Below are positions 35,839 through 45,018 of a stretch of 64,000 bases of DNA, in pieces. The notes under the pieces were generated by a model. It worked only from the letters and a program-made list of their open reading frames with translations, searched no databases and was not told the origin of the DNA. The position numbers were made by a program, and so were the translations under genes. The stretch spans positions 372,001 through 436,000 of the forward strand of contig NC_087388.1 of the NCBI RefSeq assembly GCF_963675165.1, read 5' to 3'. Numbering within the stretch: position 1 is the stretch's first letter; the number at the start of each line of letters is the position of its first letter. Source of the DNA: Halichondria panicea (lineage: Eukaryota; Porifera; Demospongiae; Suberitida; Halichondriidae).

Positions 35839-38055
35839 ATGGCTGTTCACAAAAGTTTAACTTCAAGCCTCCTATTGATATTGTGGATACTAATCTGTAC
35901 AAACACTGCAGCAGCAAGTAAAAGCAGAACTATTCGCATTCTGAGTCTGCTTCCATCAAGCCCATACTCACCCTCTCAGAGCGATGGCCCTGTGATATCA
36001 TTGGCACTGGATATGGCAAAGAAGCAGATCAACAGTCAGATAGAAATACTACCTGATTATCGAATAAAACTGGTCCACGAAGACAGCGTCTGCAATAACT
36101 CTGCAAAAGCATACCAAGCAATTTTGAAAACTTACTACAATGAACAAACTGTTATCGGTGTGATTGATCCTGGTTGCTCAAGCTCCACTCTAGCTTTGTT
36201 GAGCCGCAAAGAGATTTCTTTGGTGACTTTACACGGTGGAGGAAGCCCTGCACTGTCCAATAGAATCAAGTTTCCCTACGCATTAGGATCACTTGGATCA
36301 AATGAACGATTTGCTCGCTTTGCTGTAAAGTTAATGCAAAAGAGCAATTGGTCAAGAATTGGAGTTCTGTTTGACGAATCTGATACTTCCAACTTGATGA
36401 TAATCAACACGTTGTTGAAAGAGGCCATAATACTATCTAATGAAGGATTCCTCTCCTCTGTTTCTGAAACGTATCTACCACTAACAGATATCACCGAAAT
36501 ATATCTCCGTGTAATCTTTCTCTTCACCCCTGTAGCAATCACCCAGAGAGTGCTTTGCCTAGCCCAACATCGAGGGATGGTATATGATAAGTATCAATGG
36601 ATTGTTGTTGGAAATACATTTAATGAAGTGGCTCAAGACATTACCTTCTCTTATGACCATAAAGAGTACAATTGCTCTGAAGAAGACATGAAAACCATCG
36701 CACTCAATGGAGTTTATTTTCTCAAATACAGACTATCTTCACTAAATGAATCAACTGCATCCACTTATTCCAGATACTCCTTTGCTAAGTATGATCAACG
36801 ATTACGTGATAGGATTGAAAACTACAACTCGCAGAAGTCTATGGCATTCAACATTTCCTATTCTTCTCGAACTACATACTTCTACGATTCACTATGGGCG
36901 TGGGCAGTAGTTTTGGACAGACTCACAAAGAAACACTCCAGCCTCAACCTTACTAGTCAAAAATACGGCAACACCACGTTATCAGATATGATTGTTGATG
37001 AATTCTACAGCCTAGACTTCAGTGGAGTGTCAGGAAGAATCAAGTTTAACAATACTTCTGGATTTTTGACAAGAATGATATCTTTATTTCAAGTAATAGA
37101 TGGAAAGCCAATGCTGATTGCCCACTACGATGGAGAGTCATTTACGAAGGTCGGACCATTTGTTAGCATTCCTGACCGCTTTGAAGACAAAGTTTCAACT
37201 GCTAATGATGGGATAATTCCCGTTTTTCTTATCTTTGCAACAATGGAGTTGATAGCCGTAGTATTCCTTCACGTAATAACGATCAAGTACCGATCTCACC
37301 CCTCTGTTAAAGCGTCAAGTTTTGTACTAAGCCAACTCATTTACTTGGGATGCTATCTTTACTTGCTTAGCTTGTTTTTCATTATAATCCAGAGTCATAG
37401 CCAAATTGACGGGCCTTCTACTGAAATACTTCAAAATTTAATCACACCCTGGTTGCATCCTATCACATTTACATTGATGGTTGGGACTGTAGGAGCTCGT
37501 ACCTTTAGATTGTATCGGATATTCGGACCCTTTGGCATGCAAAAATTCCTTACTAATACGAATTTGATTATTTTTGTGTTTTTTTTGGTTTTTATTGATG
37601 TCATTGTCGGCACTCTTTGGACTGCTATTGACCCTTTGAAACTGTATGTAATATACCTGAGAACCGATGCTGGTCGAATTGTTGTGCGACGCTGGAGAAG
37701 TACCCATAATGCTGTGTGGTATGCATTAGCGTATGTATACAATGGACTGATTTTCTTAAGTGTGGTTGTGCTGGCTTTATTAACTCGTTCTATTAATTCT
37801 AAATTTTTTTCTACTAAAGCCGTTCGAGTGTCTTCCTATTTGGCAGGAATTGTGTATACTTTGGGAAATGCGATACAACTTCTGTATGCCCTTAACCCTG
37901 CAAAAAATTATAATAAGGATACTCTTGTCAGGATTCCATTTATTATCACTTTTATTTTGTATAGCATTCTCATCTTCTTGTTTATTCTATTGGTCAGTCT
38001 TCCTCCACTCATCCCTATATTTCGAGAGATGTTTTGCAAGTATCTACGTATTTAG
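35839..38055 (+). CDS. GABA-B-like class C GPCR, copy 1 (intronless)
   Basis: 738-aa single-exon receptor. Residues 1-26 are a signal peptide (SLLLILWILICTNTAAA). About 28-445 is a periplasmic-binding-type ligand domain with cysteines in SVCNNS and DPGCSSS, followed by seven membrane segments near 458-482, 489-516, 537-560, 574-600, 624-648, 664-686 and 698-725. GTLWTAIDPLK before segment 5 matches the W..DPL signature of GABA-B-type receptors, and GARTFRLYRIF ends segment 3. No cysteine-rich domain lies between the ligand domain and the membrane domain, which also fits the GABA-B group. The C-tail is almost absent (KYLRI), about 14 residues shorter than in copies 2 and 3 and without a coiled coil. 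Intracellular loop 2 (FGPFGMQKFLTNTN) differs from the other copies. Ligand unknown; GABA binding should not be assumed. Confidence 0.9.
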   Translation: MAVHKSLTSSLLLILWILICTNTAAASKSRTIRILSLLPSSPYSPSQSDGPVISLALDMAKKQINSQIEILPDYRIKLVHEDSVCNNSAKAYQAILKTYYNEQTVIGVIDPGCSSSTLALLSRKEISLVTLHGGGSPALSNRIKFPYALGSLGSNERFARFAVKLMQKSNWSRIGVLFDESDTSNLMIINTLLKEAIILSNEGFLSSVSETYLPLTDITEIYLRVIFLFTPVAITQRVLCLAQHRGMVYDKYQWIVVGNTFNEVAQDITFSYDHKEYNCSEEDMKTIALNGVYFLKYRLSSLNESTASTYSRYSFAKYDQRLRDRIENYNSQKSMAFNISYSSRTTYFYDSLWAWAVVLDRLTKKHSSLNLTSQKYGNTTLSDMIVDEFYSLDFSGVSGRIKFNNTSGFLTRMISLFQVIDGKPMLIAHYDGESFTKVGPFVSIPDRFEDKVSTANDGIIPVFLIFATMELIAVVFLHVITIKYRSHPSVKASSFVLSQLIYLGCYLYLLSLFFIIIQSHSQIDGPSTEILQNLITPWLHPITFTLMVGTVGARTFRLYRIFGPFGMQKFLTNTNLIIFVFFLVFIDVIVGTLWTAIDPLKLYVIYLRTDAGRIVVRRWRSTHNAVWYALAYVYNGLIFLSVVVLALLTRSINSKFFSTKAVRVSSYLAGIVYTLGNAIQLLYALNPAKNYNKDTLVRIPFIITFILYSILIFLFILLVSLPPLIPIFREMFCKYLRI

Positions 38056-38759
38056 TCAATTCTTAGAAAGGACACACTTTATTAAAGACAAATTAGATAA
38101 TTATGGAGAAACTTTTATTTGTTTTATCTAAAATTATCTGCTTAGTTGAATTGACAGGGATAGTTCCCATACTACTATTCTATTGGGGGGGGGGGGGGTG
38201 AGCCAGTTGTGCATGTCTCAGTCCAATTTTTTTAATTAAATAAATTGTTAAATAAGTGCTAAAATATTTAATAGGTGTCTTACATACTGTATAGGTGTAC
38301 TAACACCTGGAGTGCATGAATAACACCTATAATGTTGTGTCATATGCCGGAAACCGTAACGCTTGTAGTATTGTAAACTGTGTGGGTTGACATAACCGTG
38401 CATGTATGGCTATATACACAGGCGGGCTACAATCAGAAGTTTTACCATTAACCCCACACTGTTTCGTTTATAGAGCCACTTGAGATGCGGGTGTTTTATA
38501 CACACATAGAATGACGTACTTCTTTCACAATGCCCTTACACGGTCTATATAGTGAGCTGCCTGCACTCCTATTCATTTATACTATATACTCCTGATAACA
38601 TGCACGCCAGGATACATACGTGACTATTGATTATAATGTTATGCATGTACACACATGCATGCATGCAAATTAATATGTCTGCTTGCATTAGCTGATATAT
38701 TAAAAGATAGCGTGTCAGAATGCCATGAGATCGTCCACAAGGCTAGCTGTATATAGTAC

Positions 38760-38799
38760 CAAGGGCGTATACAGAGAAGATTTTCTGTATACGCCCTTG
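38760..38799. repeat. Hairpin with 16-bp perfect arms
   Basis: CAAGGGCGTATACAGA and its reverse complement TCTGTATACGCCCTTG, separated by an 8-base loop. It lies 3' of receptor copy 1 and could be a small foldback remnant. Confidence 0.9.
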
Positions 38800-39094
38800 A
38801 TAGTATTAAGACACCTATTTATTATATGATTATCTACGAAAATGTGAGAGACATGCACAACTGGCATTTTGATTTATTTAGCCCCCCACAGATATTAGTT
38901 TTTGTAGAATGAGTACACAACCATATATTATAATTGATTAAATTGCAATTTTTAATTAATCATGAAGAGTGCATGGTGAGCCTAAATTCTGGGCTATATG
39001 TACTAGTTGTCTAAGTCTTCTATGTAATAAAGGAAGTTTAGCAGAAATCTTATACCAAATAGAATAGTACATGTATATTTTGTTAGCTTGTGTT

Positions 39095-39222
39095 ACTGCA
39101 TGACAACAGGATGATGACAATCATAACAGAAGCCAACCAAAATACTATATAATTATTTACTGCACGACAACAGGATGATGACAATCATAACAGAAGCCAA
39201 CCAAAATACTATATGTGACGGC
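39095..39222. repeat. 64-bp tandem duplication
   Basis: ACTGCATGACAACAGGATGA at 39095 recurs at 39159 as ACTGCACGACAACAGGATGA, and both copies run to AAAATACTATAT. One mismatch is seen in the first 20 bases. Confidence 0.9.
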
Positions 39223-39635
39223 CTAGGAAAACAACCCTTATGGAGCAAACTAATTAATTGTATTTTATTGCTTAATTAAATAAAGCAGTGCTTAAGCTTC
39301 AAATTGATTACAATATCACTCACTTTGCACCTTCCTACCCCAAAATATTTTCGGGTGAAAGGGGGACAGTATTGACCTACCGTTTTGAGAAACTAATGTT
39401 CCAAGTTCTATCTGCATATAAGAACAGCATGAAAAAATTCAATGGCTGCCTTGTAACGGCTATACAAAAAATTTTCAGATAAAAAAATTTTTTTTTTAGT
39501 TAGAGGAGATATTGAAGTTACTTCTTATGAAAGAAAACCAAAATCCTAAAATAGCTCTAAATATTTTACTTTGTAGTGTACTGAACATTATTAGTTTGCT
39601 CCATAAAGGTTGTTTTCCTAGGCCCTGTCACATAT
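39211..39635. mobile_element. Non-autonomous element with about 40-bp terminal inverted repeats
   Basis: Left end ATATGTGACGGCCTAGGAAA running through CAACCCTTATGGAGCAAACTA; right end is its reverse complement (TAGTTTGCTCCATAAAGGTT through GGCCCTGTCACATAT) with a few mismatches. The AT-rich interior encodes no recognisable transposase. Confidence 0.75.
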
Positions 39636-39869
39636 TTACTACATTGTGGTTGCAGTGCTCTTGCGGTATAGCCTGCAAAGGTATGAAACCACTGTAATAG
39701 GCAACATTTTGGCAAGGCCTAGGATTGTTTTTGGCCTCATGCTTTATTGATTTTGTATTCACTTCAGGTTTGAACTGGTACATGGTATGGTCTTAGTTTT
39801 TGTGCCTTTTGTTTTGAGTCTGTGGAGGCCGGCTAAGTCTATGCTCTGTTGAATTTGAGGGGCTTATTA

Positions 39870-39994
39870 ATTTTCGCGGATTTCAGAATTCTACACAAAA
39901 ATTAAATTTAAAGGCGTGGCTTCCGGTAAGCAGTCATTCCGCGAACATTGTGCCTTTTGAGGATAGTACCTCGAAAATTTCGCGCTATACGGTA
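39870..39994. repeat. MITE-A family copy, truncated
   Basis: Contains the family interior (CATTCCGCGAACAT, AAAATTAAAT) and right terminus (CGCGCTATACGGTA). The left terminus is lost. It lies about 70 bp upstream of receptor copy 2. Confidence 0.7.
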
Positions 39995-40062
39995 GTCTCA
40001 TAATCCAGAATGCCATTCTGTAATAATTATTATCAATAAAAGTCAGCAATATTGTAAACAGA

Positions 40063-42309
40063 ATGGCTGTTCACAAAAGTTTAACTTCAAGCTTCCTATT
40101 GATATTGTGGATACTAATCTGCACAAACACTGAAGCAGCAAGTAAAAGCAGAACTATTCACATTCTGAGTCTGCTTCCATCAAGCCCAGACTCACCCTCT
40201 CAGAGTGATGGCCCTGCAATCTCATTGGCACTGGATATGGCAAAGAAGCAGATCAACAGTCAGATAGAAATACTACCAGATTATCGAATAGAACTGGTCC
40301 ACGAAGACAGCGTCTGCAATAACTCAGCTAAAGCATACCAAGCAATTTTGAGAACGTACTACAATGAACAAACTGTTATTGGTGTGATTGGTCCTGGTTG
40401 CTCAAGCTCCACTCTAGCTTTGTTGAGCCGCAAAGAGATTTCTTTGGTGACTTTACACGGTGGAGGAAGCCCTGCACTGTCCAATAGAATCAAGTTCCCC
40501 TACGCATTAGGATCACTTGGATCAAATGAAGGATTTACTCGCTTTGCTGTAAAGTTAATGCAAAAGAGCAATTGGTCAAGAATTGGAGTTTTATTTGATG
40601 AATCTGATACTTCCAACTTGATGACAATCAACACGTTGTTGAAAGAGGTCATAACACTATCTAATGAAGGATTCTTTTCCTCCGTTTCTGAAACGTATCT
40701 ACCACTATCAGATATCACCAGAACATATCTCCGTGTAATCTTTCTCTTTACCCCTGTAGCAATCACCCAGAGAGTGCTTTGCCTAGCCCAACATCAAGGG
40801 ATGGTATATGATGAGTATCAATGGATTGTTGTTGGAAATACATTTGATGAAGTGGCTCAAGACATTACCTTCTCTTATGATCATAAAGAGTACAATTGCT
40901 CTAAAGAAACTATGAAAACCATCACACTCAATGGAGTTTATTTTCTCGAGTTCAAAATTTCTTCACTAAATGAATCAACTGCATCCACTTATTCCAGATA
41001 CTCTTTTGCTAAGTATGATCAACGATTACGTGATAGGATTGAAAACTACAACTCACAGAAGTCAATGGCGTTCAACATTTCCTATTCTTTTCGAACCACA
41101 TACTTCTACGATTCACTATGGGCGTGGGCAGTAGTTTTGGACAGACTCACAAAGAAACACTCCAGCTTGGACCTTACTGGTCAAAAATACGGCAACACCA
41201 CGTTATCAGATATGATTGTTGATGAATTCTACAGCTTAGACTTCAGTGGAGTGTCAGGAAGAATCAAGTTTAACAATTCTACTGGATTTTTGACAAGAAT
41301 GATATCATTATTTCAAGTAATAGATGAAATGCCAATGCTGGTTTCCCACTACGATGGAGAGTCATTTATGCAGGTCAGACCATTTATTAGCATTCCTGAC
41401 CGCTTTGAAGACAAAGTTTCAACTGTTAATGATGGGATAATTCCCGTTTTTCTTATCTTTGCAACGATGGAGTTGATAGCCGTAGTATTCCTTCACGTAA
41501 TGACGATCAAGTACCGATCTCACCCCTCCGTTAAAGCGTCAAGTGTTTTGCTAAGCCAACTCATTTACTTGGGATGCTATCTTTACTTGCTTAACTTGTT
41601 TTTCAATTTAATACACAGTCATAGTCAAATTGACGGGCCTTCTACTGAAATACTTCAAAATTTAATCACACCCTGGTTGCACCCTATCTCAATTACATTG
41701 ATAATTGGCACTGTAGGAGCTCGTACCTTTAGATTGTATCGAATATTTTTACACTATCTCAAACCAGGTAGATTCATTGCTAATAAGTACTTGTTTACTT
41801 TTGTGCTCTTTTTGGTTCTTATCGATGTCATCTTAGGCATTCTCTGGACTGCTATTGACCCTTTAAAACTGCATGTAATATACCTGAAAAATGAAGGCAA
41901 TGCTGGTCGAATTGTTGTGCGACGCTGGAGAAGTACCCATGAAGCTGTGTGGAATGCATTAATGTTTATATACAAGATACTGATTTACTTAAGTGTGGTT
42001 AGGCTGACTTTTTTAACTCGTTCTATTCGAAATCAATCTTTTTCTACTAAAGCTCTACGAACATTCTCCTATCTGGCAGGAGCTGTTTCTACTATAGGAA
42101 TTGCGATGAGATTTCTAAATCAATTTAAGTTTGCAAATAATGAAGATGCTCATGTCAGGATTAGCACTTTTATTTTGCTTAGCCTTCTCATCCTGCTTGT
42201 TATTTTATTAATCGGTCTCCCTCCACTCGTCCCTATATTTCGAGATCTGTTTCACAAGTATCTACCTACTCAAAGATTTAGACTCTGTGAAAGAGCTGCT
42301 CGATCTTAA
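40063..42309 (+). CDS. GABA-B-like class C GPCR, copy 2 (intronless)
   Basis: 748-aa single-exon receptor, near-identical to copy 1 over the signal peptide and ligand-binding domain. It has the same GABA-B signature (GILWTAIDPLK) and segment-3 end (GARTFRLYRIF). It differs in intracellular loop 2 (FLHYLKPGRFIANKYL), in the last two membrane segments (DAHVRISTFILLSLLILLV) and in a full C-tail ending PTQRFRLCERAARS. Two-residue insertion in extracellular loop 2 (LKNEGNAGR versus LRTDAGR). N-glycosylation sites such as NWS, NIS and NES are shared with copy 1. The upstream flank lacks the divergent-promoter/first-exon segment found before copies 1 and 3. Expected at the plasma membrane; coupling and ligand unknown. 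Confidence 0.9.
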   Translation: MAVHKSLTSSFLLILWILICTNTEAASKSRTIHILSLLPSSPDSPSQSDGPAISLALDMAKKQINSQIEILPDYRIELVHEDSVCNNSAKAYQAILRTYYNEQTVIGVIGPGCSSSTLALLSRKEISLVTLHGGGSPALSNRIKFPYALGSLGSNEGFTRFAVKLMQKSNWSRIGVLFDESDTSNLMTINTLLKEVITLSNEGFFSSVSETYLPLSDITRTYLRVIFLFTPVAITQRVLCLAQHQGMVYDEYQWIVVGNTFDEVAQDITFSYDHKEYNCSKETMKTITLNGVYFLEFKISSLNESTASTYSRYSFAKYDQRLRDRIENYNSQKSMAFNISYSFRTTYFYDSLWAWAVVLDRLTKKHSSLDLTGQKYGNTTLSDMIVDEFYSLDFSGVSGRIKFNNSTGFLTRMISLFQVIDEMPMLVSHYDGESFMQVRPFISIPDRFEDKVSTVNDGIIPVFLIFATMELIAVVFLHVMTIKYRSHPSVKASSVLLSQLIYLGCYLYLLNLFFNLIHSHSQIDGPSTEILQNLITPWLHPISITLIIGTVGARTFRLYRIFLHYLKPGRFIANKYLFTFVLFLVLIDVILGILWTAIDPLKLHVIYLKNEGNAGRIVVRRWRSTHEAVWNALMFIYKILIYLSVVRLTFLTRSIRNQSFSTKALRTFSYLAGAVSTIGIAMRFLNQFKFANNEDAHVRISTFILLSLLILLVILLIGLPPLVPIFRDLFHKYLPTQRFRLCERAARS

Positions 42310-44127
42310 GGACATACTTAATTAATTGAGCAATTTGTATGTTTTTACCTCATATTAACCGCTTAGTAGAGTCATACAGGGATATAGTTCCCAGAATTAT
42401 ACTACAGTGCATTCCAGCAAATTTGCAAATTTTATGGAATGAGTACACATGTTTCCCCCAGAGGAGGTCCGACAGGCGCAGTGCAGCTCAAGCAATTAGC
42501 CTCTGATTACTCTCAGCAAAAACATACGACGTGGGCGTGGCGTGGGCGGATAATTATTGTTAATTGCCTGAGCAGAGCTGTGCAGTATTGGATCTTTATA
42601 CCAGTTATACTTTATACAGTTATACACCATATGTATTTGCTTGCTATTATACCAGCTATACTGTATAATATACTGTATAATCTATGAATTAACCAGTATA
42701 AAGTGTATAATATATAGTTGATAAAAAAGTATAGTTGTATAATTCAGTGTGTAGTTGTATAGTGTATATAACTGTATAATTGATACATCACACTTAGTAG
42801 AAAGCTGTATATTTGGTATACATGTAACGCTGTATAATTATACCACTTTATATTGACATTGCATATAACTATACAGTATAGTTGTATAGTGTGTAACTGC
42901 ATGCATGTATATGTATACATCACACTTAGTTGAAACTATATACTCTAACTCTATCATATTCCTAACCTACACTGCTAAAACATACAACATGTACTATATA
43001 GGGTGTAAATAAGACCTGATTTGGGGAGTAAACATAACTGAGTGTAAATATCATAGCATATAGGGCGTATATAGTCGGCTACAATAGCACGGGGTGTAAT
43101 CTACACTTGAATAGCACGGGGTGTAATCTACACTTGAATAGCATGGGGTGTAAACTACAATAGCATTAAGAGTGCATCATTATATACTACCAGTTTGCCT
43201 TTACTATACACTGTACTTTATTGATTGCAGTACAAAGTTCACTGAAGGAAGATATCCATCTAACACAGATAAATCAAGCATAAAACACATCACATTGAGC
43301 TAAAAAGTATATGTTTTGGAACGATACATAGTGTACAAATACTTTCTGGTAACATTCTAACATAATTATGGTTAGGTACAAAAGAAAAGAGTGCTGAGTC
43401 AGTTCCAACTACTGTGATGGTTGTAGTCTACTCGTACTCTACTGTGTCAAGTGATTGACACTTTTTGTGAGTTGAGGACAAATATAATGAAAGCACCGCA
43501 GGTGCTGATGCCTCGGTGGAGGTGCCAAAGCTACATAACATAAAACTACTAATAAGCTAGCTTTTATAATTATTATACACACATTGATTATAATTATCAT
43601 GATGAATTTTGCTGCATGCAATCAACCGAATAGAGTGGGTAATGAATGACCATGATTGTTGTTAAAAACGATCGATGCCAAAAGTTCAAGTCTAAAATTA
43701 ATGGCTGAAAGTCAGCAGAGCCTTGCAGCTCTCTGCTCACTCTTGCAGCTACCAATAGCTAGCATTCTAATGCAGAGCTAACTACTACTAAGTAGAGTAG
43801 TAACACTCGGTGAACAAGTTTTGCTACGGACTCTTCTGAAAAGGCTGCAATAGCATTCCAAGTTAAGTAAGCAAAACTAGGCATAACTCGAGAACGAAGC
43901 ATTATTTTGCAAATCCACGAATTAAAATCCAAGTAAACATGACTAGAAGCCTATAGAAACTCTTACTTGCACTTGATTGTACTATGCATATATAGCGCAT
44001 GTCCAAGACTAGAGCTAGCTAGCTAGCTGGGCTTCATCAACTTCAGTCACAATAGAATTTACAGGCCCCACCCATAATTATTAATTGAGGTGTGCGTTTT
44101 TTAGGAGACACATAATGTGTGATTATG
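42310..44127. other. AT-rich spacer between receptor copy 2 and the remnant
   Basis: No gene seen. The first 160 bp is the 3' flank shared with the remnant and, partly, with copies 1 and 3 (GGAATGAGTACACATG near 42434). It then passes into the AT-rich array (42590-43180). The rest, including GC-poor sequence around 43440-43600 on the minus strand, shows no supported feature. Confidence 0.6.
42590..43180. repeat. AT-rich degenerate tandem array with a 30-bp repeat tail
   Basis: Many variants of AGTTGTATAATTGTATAGTG and TATACAGTTATAC. A longer unit containing GATACATCACACTTAGTAGAAA recurs at 42783 and 42917. At 43063-43150 three copies of a 30-bp unit (AGCACGGGGTGTAATCTACA) follow. Confidence 0.75.
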
Positions 44128-44480
44128 CTACGAAGGATTTTGTCTCCAGCCTAGCCAGCAGCAGAGCTAGAGGCAGGCTTGAGGCTATTATGCTCCAAAT
44201 TTTACCAGTTATTCTATTCTCCAATTCCCAAGCTATAGCCCATTATTCTCATAAAAAATCATTATTCTTCATTAATCAATTCTTCATTAATTCAATTAAG
44301 CCTGCAAATAATGAAGATGCTCATGTCAGGATTAGCAATTTTATTTCGTATAGCCTTCTCATCCTGCTTGTTATCTTATTAATCGGTCTCCCTCCACTTG
44401 TCCCTATATTTCGAGATCTGTTTCGCAAGTATCTACCTACTCAAAGATTTAGACTCTGTGAAAGAGCTGCTCGATCTTAA
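44128..44480 (+). pseudogene. Receptor remnant: C-terminal end only
   Basis: From about 44290 the sequence encodes KPANNEDAHVRISNFISYS and continues to PTQRFRLCERAARS and a stop, matching the last membrane segment and tail of copy 2. Immediately upstream (44128-44190) lies a fragment of the divergent-promoter segment (on the minus strand LLARLETKS) that normally precedes a receptor. A large internal deletion has therefore joined the 5' flank of a receptor unit to its 3' end. The open frame from 44085 is a chance fusion of these pieces. Confidence 0.85.
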
Positions 44481-44744
44481 GGACTGACATACTTCATTAA
44501 TTGAGCAATTTGTATGTTTTTTACCTCATATTAACCGCTTAGTAGAGTCATACCAGGGATAGTTCCCATAATTATACTATATATACAGTGCATTCCAGTA
44601 AATTTGCAAAATTTTATGGAATGAGTACACATGTTTCCCCCACATGCATCTCTAATGCGCATGTCCCCTACAACTAATACCACCACTTCCGGCTTCCGGT
44701 AATAAGGTTTCACAATGTTTACACTTCCGCTATTATTTCTCGAT

Positions 44745-44904
44745 CTCCCCAGCCAACCTGCTCTGTTATTAACAGGTCTAGTTGGTGGCCAGTTGACCGA
44801 AGACCCTCAGCTGAGGATTGACCGTGTGAGATGCTACGAAGAATTCTTTTTGTCTCCAGCCTAGCCAGCAGCAGAGCCAGCAGTGCATCCTCAGCCAGCC
44901 CCAC
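44745..44904 (-). pseudogene. Duplicated first exon of the helical-repeat gene
   Basis: On the minus strand it encodes LETKRILRSISHGQSSAEGL then DLLITEQ followed by the same GTTGGC donor, closely matching exon 35597-35698. The start ATG is CTG here, but an upstream in-frame ATG at 44904 exists. No downstream exons of the gene are present, so this is an orphan exon carried along with the receptor duplication. Confidence 0.8.
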
Positions 44905-45018
44905 CCCCCTTTTTTCTCTACAAAATCCTGCACATGCGCAATAGAACGTATAAATGACTCTAAAACTTACTATAAAACTTTACACAGATTCTAAATCAGC
45001 AATACTGAAAAACGGAGG

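Larger units (their letters stand above)
38056..40062. other. Spacer between receptor copies 1 and 2
   Basis: No gene seen. It carries the shared 3' flank motif (GGGATAGTTCCCATACTA near 38158), a hairpin at 38760-38799, a 64-bp tandem duplication (39095-39222), a 425-bp element with inverted ends (39211-39635) and part of a MITE-A copy (39870-39994). Two short open frames inside the 39211-39635 element are not recognisable. Confidence 0.7.

Noticed and set aside
36276-36542. Antisense open frames repeated in all receptor copies (also 40500-40766, 45496-45723)
   Set aside because: Shadows of the conserved ligand-domain coding sequence; conserved only because the sense strand is.
39288-39697. 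Two 60-codon frames as a transposase
   Set aside because: No catalytic motif or recognisable homology, and the sequence is AT-rich with chance open frames.
44085-44480. 131-codon open frame as a small receptor-like gene
   Set aside because: It fuses promoter-flank sequence to the last receptor segment with no signal peptide or ligand domain; treated as a deletion remnant.
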